64,000 bases of DNA from Tsukamurella asaccharolytica (GTDB lineage: Bacteria; Actinomycetota; Actinomycetes; Mycobacteriales; Mycobacteriaceae), in contig NZ_VIGW01000003.1 in assembly GCF_007858435.1 (NCBI RefSeq), positions 533,298 through 597,297 of the forward strand, read 5' to 3'. Positions 45,728-54,284 of this stretch are shown piece by piece. The translations under genes and the position numbers were made by a program. Each line of letters opens with the position of its first letter. Positions within the stretch are counted from its first letter, which is position 1. The notes beneath the pieces were generated by a model, which saw only the letters and a program-made list of their open reading frames with translations, searched no databases and was not told where the DNA came from.

Positions 45728-46549
45728 ATGTCGGATCCGATGAACCACTCGACCGATGCACCGCATGCTCCGTACCCGCGCAAACCGCCCGTCCTGTGGA
45801 CCGACTGGGCGATGGTCGCGCTCGCCTTCGTCTCCGTCGGCCTCATCGTGTGGATCACGTTCTTCACGGTCTCGCCCACGACGCTGCGCACGGTGCTGAT
45901 CGTCGATGCGGTGATCTGCGCGATCTTCGCCGCCGAGTTCCTCTGGCGTTGGCGGCAGGTGGGCTGGCACCGTCGATTCCTCCTGATGAACTGGTACGAG
46001 ATCCTCGGCATGATTCCCGCGGCGATCGTGCCGAGCCCGGCTCCCCGGCTGTTCCGCCTGATCCGGATCGTGGTGGCCCTCGCGCGCCTGGCGCGGGCGA
46101 TCGACCGGCTGTACGGCGATCGGATCACCGCGGCCGTCGTCAACCGCGCAACGGACACGGTCGTCGACGCCGTCAAGCGCCCGATCACCGTGGCCGTCCT
46201 CGACGAGGTGACCGAGGTGCTCAAATCGGGCCACTACACCAAGAACATCGCCGCCGCGCTCGAGGAGAACAAGGCCGAGATGAGCGGCATGATTCTCGAG
46301 ACCATCAAGAACGACCCGCAGACCAGGCGCGTCAAGTACATCCCGTTCCACGACGAGATCATCCAGCTGATCGTGGACACGACTTTCCGGATGGTGCTGC
46401 AGGTGCTCGCCGACGAGCGCACCGACGAACTGGTCGCCGACATGCTGCGCGAAAACATCGACCAGATCCGCGATTCCGTGCAGCGCAAGGAGGTCGCCGA
46501 GATGGCGAAGCCGGGCAACACGGTCATTACACGGCACCCGAACCCGTAA
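45728..46549 (+). CDS. Voltage-sensor-like membrane protein without a pore
   Basis: A 273-residue protein. Four N-terminal helices (about residues 21-44, 50-68, 85-98 and 102-122) look like an ion-channel voltage-sensor domain: the third contains NWYEILGMIPAAI and the fourth has regularly spaced arginines (RLFRLIRIVVALARLARAI). No pore helices or selectivity filter follow. Instead there is a soluble helical tail (about 130-265, DEVTEVLKSGHYTKNIAAAL). This could be a proton channel, a voltage-controlled regulator or a remnant of a K+ channel. The ATG at 45728 was chosen by the start of coding character. Confidence 0.7.
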   Translation: MSDPMNHSTDAPHAPYPRKPPVLWTDWAMVALAFVSVGLIVWITFFTVSPTTLRTVLIVDAVICAIFAAEFLWRWRQVGWHRRFLLMNWYEILGMIPAAIVPSPAPRLFRLIRIVVALARLARAIDRLYGDRITAAVVNRATDTVVDAVKRPITVAVLDEVTEVLKSGHYTKNIAAALEENKAEMSGMILETIKNDPQTRRVKYIPFHDEIIQLIVDTTFRMVLQVLADERTDELVADMLRENIDQIRDSVQRKEVAEMAKPGNTVITRHPNP

Positions 46550-46644
46550 CCGGGCCGTTACCGCGCAGTCACTCCCGGCGAACGCCGCGCCCGCACCATT
46601 CTCCCCAACCCCGCGTCGCACGGCGCGGGCCGGAAGGGAAAACC

Positions 46645-48366
46645 GTGACCGCATTGCAACCCGCGGAGGCCGACGGCGCACCGTCGAACGCGCTCCGCGA
46701 CGCCGCCGTCCGCGAGACGCTCGAGGACTACACGCTCCGGTTCGCGCCGCGCAGCTACCGCAAGTGGGGACCCGCTGTGGTCGCCACGTCGGCGCTCGGC
46801 GGCATCGCCTACCTCGCCGATTTCGCGATCGGCGCCAACATCGGCATCGCGGGCGGCACGGGTAACGCGCTGCTGGGCATCGGATTCTTCGCGATCGTCA
46901 TCATGGCCACGGGCCTGCCGCTGTCCTACTACGCGGCGCGGTACAACATCGACCTCGACCTCATCACCCGCGGCAGCGGTTTCGGATACTACGGCTCGGT
47001 GCTGACCAACGTCATCTTCGCCTCGTTCACGTTCATCTTCTTCGCGCTCGAGGGCGCGATCATGGCGCAGGGCCTCAAGCTGGGCCTCGGGATCCCCCTC
47101 CCGGTCGGGTACCTCTTGAGCTCGGTGATCGTGATCCCGCTGGTGATCTACGGAATGAACACTCTCGCCAAGCTGCAGGTGTGGACGACTCCCATCTGGC
47201 TCGTGATGATGGTGCTGCCGTTCGCGTACCTGCTGTTCAGTCATCCGGGCGCGATCGGCGACTTCTTCGCGTACTCGGGCACGGACATCGTGCGCGACGG
47301 TGCCGGGAACGTCGTGTCCGCCACGCCCGCCGGCCACGGCGTGAGCCTGGCCGGCACCATGCTCGCCGCCGGCGTGTGCCTCTCGCTCATCGCGCAGATC
47401 GCCGAGCAGATCGACTACCTGCGGTTCATGCCGCCCAAGACCGCGGCGAACCGGCGGGCCTGGTGGACCGCGATGCTGACCGCCGGCCCGGGCTGGGTGG
47501 TCTTCGGTGCCATCAAGCAGGTCGTGGGCCTGTTCCTCGCCGTCTACCTGATCGCGCAGACCGCCGACAACGCCGGCATCGCCAACGAGCCCGTGCACCA
47601 GTTCGTCGAGATCTACTCCGACTTCCTGCCCGGCTGGCTCGCCATCACCCTCGCCGTGATCCTCGTGGTCATCAGCCAGATCAAGATCAACGTGACCAAC
47701 GCCTACTCCGGCTCCCTCGCGTGGACCAACAGCTTCACCCGGGTCACCAAGACGTATCCGGGCCGCCTCGTCTTCCTGGTGCTCAACGTCGCGATCGCCC
47801 TGGTGCTCATGGAGGCCGACATGTTCAGCTTCCTCAATTCGATCCTCGGCTTCTACGCCAATCTGGCCATCGCCTGGATCGTGGCCGTCGCCAGCGACAT
47901 CGCCATCAACAAGTACCTGCTGAAGATCTCGCCCAAGGACCCCGAGTTCCGCCGCGGCATGCTCTACAACGTCAACCCGGTCGGCGTCGTCACCCTGATC
48001 GTCGCCGGCGGATTGTCGATCGCGACCTTCTTCGGGCTCCTCGGCGCCGGCCTGCAGCCCTACTCGCCGCTGGTGGCCCTGGTGCTCGCCCTGGTGCTCC
48101 CGCCGGTGCTCGCGATCGCCACCCGCGGCAAGTACTACCTGCGGCGCGGCGATGACGGGATCGACCTGCCGATGTTCGACGCCGACGGCAACCCATCGGG
48201 CGAGAGGCTCCTGTGCTGCGTCACCGGAATCGAGTTCGAGCGCCCCGACATGGTCGCCTCCGCAGTCCCCGGCCCTGGCGGCGAGAAGCAGTACATCAGC
48301 TCGCTGGCGCTGTCGACGGACAAGTCGGGCGAGCACGTGCTGCCCGCCGATCCGCCGGTGAAGTAG
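46645..48366 (+). CDS. NCS1-family nucleobase/cation symporter
   Basis: A 573-residue transporter with about 12 helices. Family features are a cytoplasmic ETLEDYTLRFAPRSYRKWGP lead-in, a GANIGIAGGTGNALLG first repeat, RGSGFGYYGS, and IKINVTNAYSGSLAWTNSF in helix 8. A C-terminal soluble tail of about 80 residues (from RGKYYLRRG) is unusual and contains CCVTG, which may be a small regulatory extension. NCS1 members take up purines, cytosine, allantoin or hydantoins. A formamidase lies downstream on the same strand, so uptake of a nitrogen compound yielding formamide is possible. Start GTG 46645 with GGAAGGG upstream. Confidence 0.88.
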   Translation: MTALQPAEADGAPSNALRDAAVRETLEDYTLRFAPRSYRKWGPAVVATSALGGIAYLADFAIGANIGIAGGTGNALLGIGFFAIVIMATGLPLSYYAARYNIDLDLITRGSGFGYYGSVLTNVIFASFTFIFFALEGAIMAQGLKLGLGIPLPVGYLLSSVIVIPLVIYGMNTLAKLQVWTTPIWLVMMVLPFAYLLFSHPGAIGDFFAYSGTDIVRDGAGNVVSATPAGHGVSLAGTMLAAGVCLSLIAQIAEQIDYLRFMPPKTAANRRAWWTAMLTAGPGWVVFGAIKQVVGLFLAVYLIAQTADNAGIANEPVHQFVEIYSDFLPGWLAITLAVILVVISQIKINVTNAYSGSLAWTNSFTRVTKTYPGRLVFLVLNVAIALVLMEADMFSFLNSILGFYANLAIAWIVAVASDIAINKYLLKISPKDPEFRRGMLYNVNPVGVVTLIVAGGLSIATFFGLLGAGLQPYSPLVALVLALVLPPVLAIATRGKYYLRRGDDGIDLPMFDADGNPSGERLLCCVTGIEFERPDMVASAVPGPGGEKQYISSLALSTDKSGEHVLPADPPVK

Positions 48367-48383
48367 GGGGCGTGCCTCCCGCC

Positions 48384-48800
48384 TCAGGTGTCCGACGGTG
48401 CGCCGACCTCCTCCGCGGGGGCCGGCGCACCGTCGTCGGTGCTGCGCGCACGCAGGTGGAGGAGGATCTCCGCGTGCCCCTGCAGGAAGGCCCGCTCGTC
48501 GAGCTTCTTGCGGCGCATCCATCCCGTGACCTCGGAGTTGCATTTGCTCGCGTTGCACGCGCGACAGGCGGGCACCACGTTCTGCTGGGTGTAGCGGCCG
48601 CCGCGCGAGATCGGGAGGACGCAATCCTTCTGGAAGGGGCCCGCTCCCCCGCAGTAGGCGCAGGCGCCCCACAGCGCGAGCAGCTCGTCCCACTGCGGCG
48701 CCGTGAGGTCATTGTCGGCGGCGGCCACGCGCTTCGCCCTGCGGCGGGCGATCCGGGCCTTGCGGGTCTGCGCGCGGGGCGGAGTGGACTTCGGCGGCAC
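48384..48800 (-). CDS. HNH endonuclease
   Basis: A 138-residue protein with an HNH fold: CAYCGG and CRACN (zinc knuckle) flank a KDCVLPISRGGRYTQQNVVP core, with Asp in place of the first His, as in many HNH proteins. The N-terminus is strongly basic (TRKARIARRRAKR). It lies on the opposite strand between the NCS1 permease and the FmdB-type gene. Alone, such genes may be solitary restriction-like or repair nucleases; no methyltransferase is nearby. Confidence 0.88.
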   Translation of the reverse strand: MPPKSTPPRAQTRKARIARRRAKRVAAADNDLTAPQWDELLALWGACAYCGGAGPFQKDCVLPISRGGRYTQQNVVPACRACNASKCNSEVTGWMRRKKLDERAFLQGHAEILLHLRARSTDDGAPAPAEEVGAPSDT

Positions 48801-48891
48801 GGTCCCACGGTACTCAGCGGGTACTCAGCACAAGCGATACCGATTCGGTAGTTTCCCCTCGGGAACCCGGCGAAAGGAATACCGTCCAGTC

Positions 48892-49176
48892 ATGCCCACC
48901 TACGAATTCCGCTGCAGCAGTTGCGGACCCTTCGACGCCGTCTTCAGTATGCGCGAGGTCCCCGCGGCCACGGCATGTCGCTGCGGATCCCCGGCGCGTC
49001 GCGGCATCACCGCGCCCCGGCTCGGCAGCGGTGCGTCCAGCGCGATGAAGCTGCTCGACGCCACCCGGGCGACCGCCGAGCGGCCGGCGGTGGTCGGCGC
49101 GCCCGCGGGCCGAGCCCGCCACGCGGGCGCGCCGGCACCGTCGAACCCGCTGCACGCACGCCTGCCCCGGCCCTGA
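48892..49176 (+). CDS. fmdB: FmdB-family zinc ribbon protein
   Basis: A 94-residue protein beginning MPTYEFRCSSCGPFD, with a second CxC pair (ACRCGS) completing a zinc ribbon; the rest is Ala/Arg/Pro-rich. The family is named after a putative regulator of formamidase genes in Methylophilus. Here it lies 33 bases before a formamidase gene, which supports the link. Confidence 0.88.
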   Translation: MPTYEFRCSSCGPFDAVFSMREVPAATACRCGSPARRGITAPRLGSGASSAMKLLDATRATAERPAVVGAPAGRARHAGAPAPSNPLHARLPRP

Positions 49177-49209
49177 AACCGTACGAAGACCTGAAGAAAG
49201 GCCTGCTCC

Positions 49210-50466
49210 ATGCCCGACGTCGTCTTTCCACTCGATTCCAGTAGGAAATTCACCGACCAGGAGAAGATCGGCCACAACCGGTGGCACTACGCCATCCCGC
49301 CGGCCGTCACCGTCAAGCCCGGCGACACCTTCCGGGTGCACTGCCGCGAGTGGTTCGACGGTGCCATCCACAACGACGACTCGGCGGAGGACATCCTCCA
49401 CGCACCGCTGACCACGGTGCACACCCTCTCGGGCCCGATCGCGGTGGAGGGCGCGAAGCCGGGCGACCTGCTCATCGTGGACATCGTGGACGTGGGCCCG
49501 ATCCCGCAGGAGGACAGCGGGCCGCTGGCCGGCCAGGGCTGGGGCTACACGGGCATCTTCGCCAAGGAGAACGGCGGCGGCTTCCTCACCGACCAGTTCC
49601 CCGACGCCTACAAGGCGATCTGGGACTTCACCGGCCACACCGCCACCTCGCGGCACGTGCCGCACGTCAGCTTCACCGGGATCGTCCACCCGGGACTCAT
49701 GGGCACGGCGCCGTCGAAGGACCTGCTGGCCCGGTGGAACGCCCGCGAGGCGGCGCTCATCGCGACCGACCCCGATCGGGTGCCGCCGCTGGCGCTCCCT
49801 CCCGAGCCGAACGACGCCATCCTCGGTAGCCTCACCGGCGACGCCTTCGCCGCGGCCGCCGCGGAGGCCGCCCGCACCGCCCCGCCGCGCGAGAACGGCG
49901 GCAACCAGGACATCAAGAACCTCACCCGGGGCACTCGCGTCTTCTACCCGGTGTTCGTGGACGGCGCCAACCTCTCGGTGGGTGATCTGCACTTCAGCCA
50001 GGGCGACGGCGAGATCACCTTCTGCGGCGCCATCGAGATGGGCGGATTCATCGACCTGCACGTCGACATCATCTCGGGCGGCATGGAGACCTACGGCGTC
50101 AGCGAGAACGCGATCTTCCTGCCCGGCGGCGATGTGGGCCCGCGGTACGAGCAGTTCCTCGCGTTCTCAGGCACCTCGGTGACCCTCGACGACGAACAGC
50201 GCTACTTGGACAGCCACCTCGCGTACCAGCGGGCGTGCCTGCACGCCATCGACTACCTCACCACGTTCGGCTACACCCCGGAGCAGGCGTACCTGCTGCT
50301 CGGCGCCGCGCCGATCGAGGGTCGCCTCTCGGGTGTGGTCGACATCCCGAACTCCTGTGCCACGGTGTACATCCCGACGTCGATCTTCGACTTCGACGTC
50401 ACGCCCGGCAAGGACGGACCGACCCGGATCGATCCGGGTCAGGGGGCACCGCGCGCCGCGCGCTGA
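49210..50466 (+). CDS. fmdA: Formamidase (acetamidase/formamidase family)
   Basis: A 418-residue cytoplasmic amidohydrolase that releases ammonia from formamide. Characteristic stretches include RVHCREWFDGAIHNDDSAED, GPIAVEGAKPGDLLIVDIVD, GNQDIKNLTRGTRVFYPVFV and MGGFIDLHVDIISGGMETYG, with SCATVYIPTSIFDFDV at the end. AGAAAGG precedes the ATG. It is grouped with fmdB and, farther upstream, an NCS1 permease, suggesting nitrogen scavenging. Confidence 0.95.
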   Translation: MPDVVFPLDSSRKFTDQEKIGHNRWHYAIPPAVTVKPGDTFRVHCREWFDGAIHNDDSAEDILHAPLTTVHTLSGPIAVEGAKPGDLLIVDIVDVGPIPQEDSGPLAGQGWGYTGIFAKENGGGFLTDQFPDAYKAIWDFTGHTATSRHVPHVSFTGIVHPGLMGTAPSKDLLARWNAREAALIATDPDRVPPLALPPEPNDAILGSLTGDAFAAAAAEAARTAPPRENGGNQDIKNLTRGTRVFYPVFVDGANLSVGDLHFSQGDGEITFCGAIEMGGFIDLHVDIISGGMETYGVSENAIFLPGGDVGPRYEQFLAFSGTSVTLDDEQRYLDSHLAYQRACLHAIDYLTTFGYTPEQAYLLLGAAPIEGRLSGVVDIPNSCATVYIPTSIFDFDVTPGKDGPTRIDPGQGAPRAAR

Positions 50467-50500
50467 TCCCGCGTGCCCGACTCGGTCCGGCACCGACGGA

Positions 50501-50932
50501 TCAGTACGGGATCGGCAGGCCGGGCGGGATCGTGATGGTGCGCGGCGCACCCGGCGGCAGCTGGACGACGGGCGGAATCACCACGGTAGTGGGGTACGGC
50601 TGCTGCGTGGCGGTCGGCGCGGCCGTGGTGGTCCCCGCCGCCGGGTAGGTCGTGGTCGGCGCGACGTACTGCCCGCCGCCGGGCTGCTGCTCGGTGACCG
50701 CCGGTGCCGGCGCCGGGACCGTCGTCGTGACCGGCGCCGAGGACGGAGTCGCGGACGCGGAGGACGGACTCGCGGGCGCACTCTGCGCCGCCGAGGGGTT
50801 CACGGTGAAGGACGGCACCGACTCGGGCCGCGACGGGGCGCAGGCCATTGCCGCGCCGCACACCGCGACGACCGCCGCGCCGGCGAGGGTCCGACGGAAC
50901 GCGACCGTGCTCGTGATCACAGTGAATGACAT
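50501..50932 (-). CDS. Small secreted Pro/Thr-rich protein
   Basis: A 143-residue protein. The N-terminus is a signal peptide (RRTLAGAAVVAVCGAAMAC); the Cys at residue 31 could be lipidated, but AMAC is a weak lipobox. The mature part is Ser/Thr/Pro/Ala-rich and low-complexity, ending in PPGAPRTITIPPGLPIPY. Probably a cell-wall or surface protein of unknown role. Two in-frame ATGs (50941 and 50932) lie in an AT-rich CATATG-containing stretch. It lies 41 bases past dinF on the same strand. Confidence 0.7.
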   Translation of the reverse strand: MSFTVITSTVAFRRTLAGAAVVAVCGAAMACAPSRPESVPSFTVNPSAAQSAPASPSSASATPSSAPVTTTVPAPAPAVTEQQPGGGQYVAPTTTYPAAGTTTAAPTATQQPYPTTVVIPPVVQLPPGAPRTITIPPGLPIPY

Positions 50933-50973
50933 ATGCAACATATGATCGTATTCGGGGCCACATTGCAAGCCGT

Positions 50974-52329
50974 TCACCCCGGTGCGGTGCCCACCCGCTC
51001 CCACCGGTGCCCCGCGAACCGCACCACCACGGCGGCGCACCGCAGCACCATGAAGGCCGCCAGACCGGACCAGATCCCGGCCAAGCCCCACCCGAAGGCG
51101 TAGGACAGCCAGATCAGCGGCAGGAAGCCGACGAGGGCGGCCGCCAGCGTCGCGGTCCGCAGGTACGCGGCGTCCGCGGCGCCCAGGAGCACCCCGTCGA
51201 GCGCGAAGACCACGCCGGCGATCGGGATCATCCCGACGAGGAACCACCACGGCACGGTGATGGCGTCGAGTACCACGGCATCGGAGGTGAACAGGCGCGG
51301 CAGGATCCCCTGCAGCGCGGCGAGCGCCGCGGCGATGGCCAGCGCGAAGACCGCCGACCACGCGGTCACGCGGCGCCCCAGAGTCCGTGCGGCGCCCGTC
51401 TTGCCGGCCCCGAGAGCGGCACCCACCAGCGTCTGCGCGGCGATGGCGAGGGAGTCCAGCACGAGCGCGACGAAGTTCCACAGCTGCATCGCGACCTGAT
51501 GCGCACCCACGTACTGCGCGCCCGCCCGCGCGGCCACCGCGCCGGCGGAGACGAAACAGACCTGGAAGGAGAGGCTGCGCACGATCAGGTCGCGGCCCAG
51601 CACCAGCTGCGCGCGCACCAGGTCGGGCCGCGGCCGCAGGGCTGAGAAGCCGCCGCTCCCGCCCTCGGTGGCGGCGCGCACCAGGGCACCGAGGAAGAGC
51701 GCCCCGCTCACGAGCTGCCCGGCCAGGTTCGCCCACGCGGAGCCGACGAGGCCCAGTGCGGGGGCGCCGGCCCAGCCGTAGACCAGAGTGGGGCAGAGCA
51801 CCGTCGACAGGCCGAGGCCGAGGAGCACGAAGACCAGGGGCGCGCGGGGCCGATGGACGCCCCGGAGCCAGCCGTTACCTGCCATGGTGATGAGGATCAG
51901 CGGGATCCCGAACGAGGCCACCCGCAGCCAGGATTCGGCGGCCGCGGCGATCTCCTCGCGGCCCGCGATCGCGCGGGTGACCGGCCCGGCGAAGCCCTGC
52001 ACGAGGGCCAGCAGAACGCCGCCCACGGCCAGGGCGATCCATGTGGCCTGCACTCCCTCGACGACCGCGCCGCCCGGATCGCCCGCGCCGTAGCGGCGGG
52101 CCGACCGCGCGGTGGTGCCGTACGAGAGGAAGGTCAGCTGGGTCGAGACGGTCGCCAGGATCAGCCCGCCGACCGCGAGTCCCGCGAGCGGCAGCGCTCC
52201 CAGGCGACCGATGACGGCGGTGTCCCACAGTAGGTACAGGGGCTCCGCCGCAAGCACCCCGAGCGCGGGCAGGGCCTGACCCACGATGCGTCTGCCGAGC
52301 CCGGCGGGCACGTCGGGGGTCTCGCTCAC
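50974..52329 (-). CDS. dinF: MATE-family efflux transporter (DinF-like)
   Basis: A 451-residue inner-membrane protein with 12 helices in two six-helix halves, each beginning with the MATE pattern (ALGVLAAEPLYLLWDTAVIGRLG; DSLAIAAQTLVGAALGAGKTG). It would export drugs or metabolites using Na+ or H+. It starts at GTG. The nrnA-dinF order matches the mycobacterial Rv2837c-Rv2836c pair at the end of the infB operon. Confidence 0.93.
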   Translation of the reverse strand: MSETPDVPAGLGRRIVGQALPALGVLAAEPLYLLWDTAVIGRLGALPLAGLAVGGLILATVSTQLTFLSYGTTARSARRYGAGDPGGAVVEGVQATWIALAVGGVLLALVQGFAGPVTRAIAGREEIAAAAESWLRVASFGIPLILITMAGNGWLRGVHRPRAPLVFVLLGLGLSTVLCPTLVYGWAGAPALGLVGSAWANLAGQLVSGALFLGALVRAATEGGSGGFSALRPRPDLVRAQLVLGRDLIVRSLSFQVCFVSAGAVAARAGAQYVGAHQVAMQLWNFVALVLDSLAIAAQTLVGAALGAGKTGAARTLGRRVTAWSAVFALAIAAALAALQGILPRLFTSDAVVLDAITVPWWFLVGMIPIAGVVFALDGVLLGAADAAYLRTATLAAALVGFLPLIWLSYAFGWGLAGIWSGLAAFMVLRCAAVVVRFAGHRWERVGTAPG

Positions 52330-52353
52330 GCGGTGCGGGTCACGATCCGACGA

Positions 52354-53298
52354 TCAGATCCGCGCGAGGAAGTCGGCGACCACGTCGTCGCCCGCGCCGG
52401 TGGCGGAGTACCCCGCGGCGAGCCGGTGGCCGCCGCCGCCGAAACCGCGGGCGACCTCGGAGACGTCCAGATCGGTGCGCGCACGGAGCGAGACGGACCA
52501 CTCGCCACTGTCACTCTCCTTGAACAGGGCTGCGACCTCGCAGTCCTCGGCGGTGCGCAGCAGGTCGATCAGCGACTCCGCGGCGTCCCATCCGAGCGGG
52601 CCGCGGTCCTCCGCGCGGCAGACGGCGTACACGGCACCGCGGCCGCCGAAGGCCTCGGGCACCGCCGTGGCGGATCCCAGCACCGCGGCGACCATGCTGA
52701 ACCAGGCGCGCGGGTGGCTGTCGAGCAGGTCGCGCGCGAGCTCGCGCCCCCGGGCCCCCGCGGCGAGCAGCCGGCTGGCCATGACGTGCCCGGAGGGCGA
52801 GGCCCACCGGAACGATCCGGTGTCCGTGATCAGCCCCGCGTAGAGACAGTCGGCCGTGCCCGCGTCGAGCTCGGCGCCGAGCCCGTCGATCACTGCCAGC
52901 ACCAGCTCGGTCGTGCAGTTCGCGTCCGGGTCGATCAGATCGGCGGTGCCGAATCCGGTGTTCGTGGCGTGGTGGTCGATGACCACCCGCACCGGGTGGC
53001 CCTGGAAGGACTCCTCGAGTCCCGCGAGCCGCTCCGAGCTCGCGCAGTCGACGGCCACGCCGACCTCCGCGTCGGCCGACGGCGCGGTGAAGCCGTCGAC
53101 ACCGGGAAGCAGGCCGATGCCGGACGGCAGGTCCGGACCGGGGTGACTCACCGTGACGCGGGCGCCCTGCGCGCGGAGCACCCGCGCGAGCGCCAGTCCC
53201 GAGCCGAGAGTGTCGGCGTCGGGGCGCACGTGGCAGTACACCGCCACACTGCGCGCCCCGTCCAGTGCCGCCGCAGCCGCCGCTGCGGCAGCTGTCAC
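52354..53298 (-). CDS. nrnA: DHH-family oligoribonuclease/pAp phosphatase
   Basis: A 314-residue phosphoesterase with [19 protein letters not shown] (DHH-family first motif), [20 protein letters not shown] (DHH) and a C-terminal DHHA1 domain with [13 protein letters not shown]. Such enzymes degrade nanoRNA, pAp and, in M. tuberculosis (Rv2837c), cyclic di-AMP. It starts at GTG overlapping the rbfA stop. Confidence 0.95.
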   Translation of the reverse strand: MTAAAAAAAAALDGARSVAVYCHVRPDADTLGSGLALARVLRAQGARVTVSHPGPDLPSGIGLLPGVDGFTAPSADAEVGVAVDCASSERLAGLEESFQGHPVRVVIDHHATNTGFGTADLIDPDANCTTELVLAVIDGLGAELDAGTADCLYAGLITDTGSFRWASPSGHVMASRLLAAGARGRELARDLLDSHPRAWFSMVAAVLGSATAVPEAFGGRGAVYAVCRAEDRGPLGWDAAESLIDLLRTAEDCEVAALFKESDSGEWSVSLRARTDLDVSEVARGFGGGGHRLAAGYSATGAGDDVVADFLARI

Positions 53299-53762
53299 CG
53301 CTCGTCCCCGTCCGGTTCGGCGTCCTGGTCCTCGTCGTCGTGCTTGTAGGGGTCGGCTTCGCCGGCGGGCTTCGCCGTGGCGGCGACGGCGGCGACCCGC
53401 TCGTCCTGCTCGCGCGCCTTGGCGAGCAGTGCCTCCATGTTCGCGACGGCCGCGGGCACCCCGTCGAGCTCGAACCGCAGGGTCGGCGTGAACCGCACGC
53501 CCGTGCCAGCGCCGACCTTGCTGCGGAGCTGGCCGCGGGCCTTCTCCAGGCCGGCGGCGGCCGCCTCGTAGTCGGGTTCGGCGTCGAGCGTCGGGCCCAT
53601 GACGGTGTAGAAGACCGTCGCATCGTGCAGGTCGTTGGTCACGCGGGTATCGGTGACGGTGACGTAGTCGAGCCGCGGGTCCTTGATGTCGTGCTCGATC
53701 GCGGTCGCGACGATGGTCCCGATCCGTTTGGCGAGCCGAGCGGCCCGTGCGGGGTCAGCCAT
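53295..53762 (-). CDS. rbfA: Ribosome-binding factor A
   Basis: A 155-residue KH-type protein needed for 16S rRNA 5' maturation and growth in the cold. Family pattern: [59 protein letters not shown]. The last 40 residues are an acidic, disordered tail. GGGAGG precedes the ATG at 53762. The gap to the next upstream gene is 149 bases, so an internal promoter is possible. Confidence 0.96.
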   Translation of the reverse strand: MADPARAARLAKRIGTIVATAIEHDIKDPRLDYVTVTDTRVTNDLHDATVFYTVMGPTLDAEPDYEAAAAGLEKARGQLRSKVGAGTGVRFTPTLRFELDGVPAAVANMEALLAKAREQDERVAAVAATAKPAGEADPYKHDDEDQDAEPDGDER

Positions 53763-53911
53763 GGCCTGTCCTCCCTTACACGTCGAAACGATCAATCGGT
53801 GAAACGGTGTGGATCAACCGATGGAACAAAGAGCATATCCCGGTGCGGCACTGCGGGGTCGGCACCTGCGTCCACCACGCTCAATCCCGCATCGGACCGG
53901 CGGTCGCCGGG

Positions 53912-54202
53912 TCAGTCCTCCGGGCCCCACAGGCGCCGCCGCACCGATAACACTTCCACCTCGGGGTGGCCGACGGCGGCGCGTTCGCAGTGATCGAGGA
54001 CGTCGATCACGTGGCCCGCGTCCGGACCGACGACGCCGACGCCCAGAAGCGCGCGGCGGTGCAGGTCCTGGTGCCCCACCTCGGCGGCACTGACGGAGAA
54101 CCGGCGCAGCTCGGCCAGGATCGGCCGGACGACGGAACGCTTGTGCTTGAGCGAGTGCACATCGCCCAGGAGCAGATCTATCTCGATGACACCTGTGAAC
54201 AT
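53912..54202 (-). CDS. YlxP family (DUF503) protein
   Basis: A 96-residue protein of the DUF503 family found in infB-rbfA operons. The N-terminus MFTGVIEIDLLLGDVHSLKHKRSVV and the closing AVGHPEVEVLSVRRRL match the family. The function is unknown but the position implies a ribosome-related role. The ATG at 54202 is preferred to an earlier frame start at 54253 because the family begins there. Confidence 0.88.
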   Translation of the reverse strand: MFTGVIEIDLLLGDVHSLKHKRSVVRPILAELRRFSVSAAEVGHQDLHRRALLGVGVVGPDAGHVIDVLDHCERAAVGHPEVEVLSVRRRLWGPED

Positions 54203-54284
54203 GAATCGGGCCACCCGGCCCCGGGGATAGTGGTTCGGGTGCGGCCGGCGCACAACGCGCCGGCCGCACCCGACCGGAGGAACA

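Noticed and set aside
44770-46644. Long upstream extension of the NCS1 permease frame
   Set aside because: The frame runs open through other genes by chance; the permease starts at the GTG at 46645, with a ribosome site just before it.
48384-48800. HNH gene as a homing endonuclease of an intron or intein
   Set aside because: It is a free-standing gene between intact neighbours, with no split gene or intein splice motifs around it.
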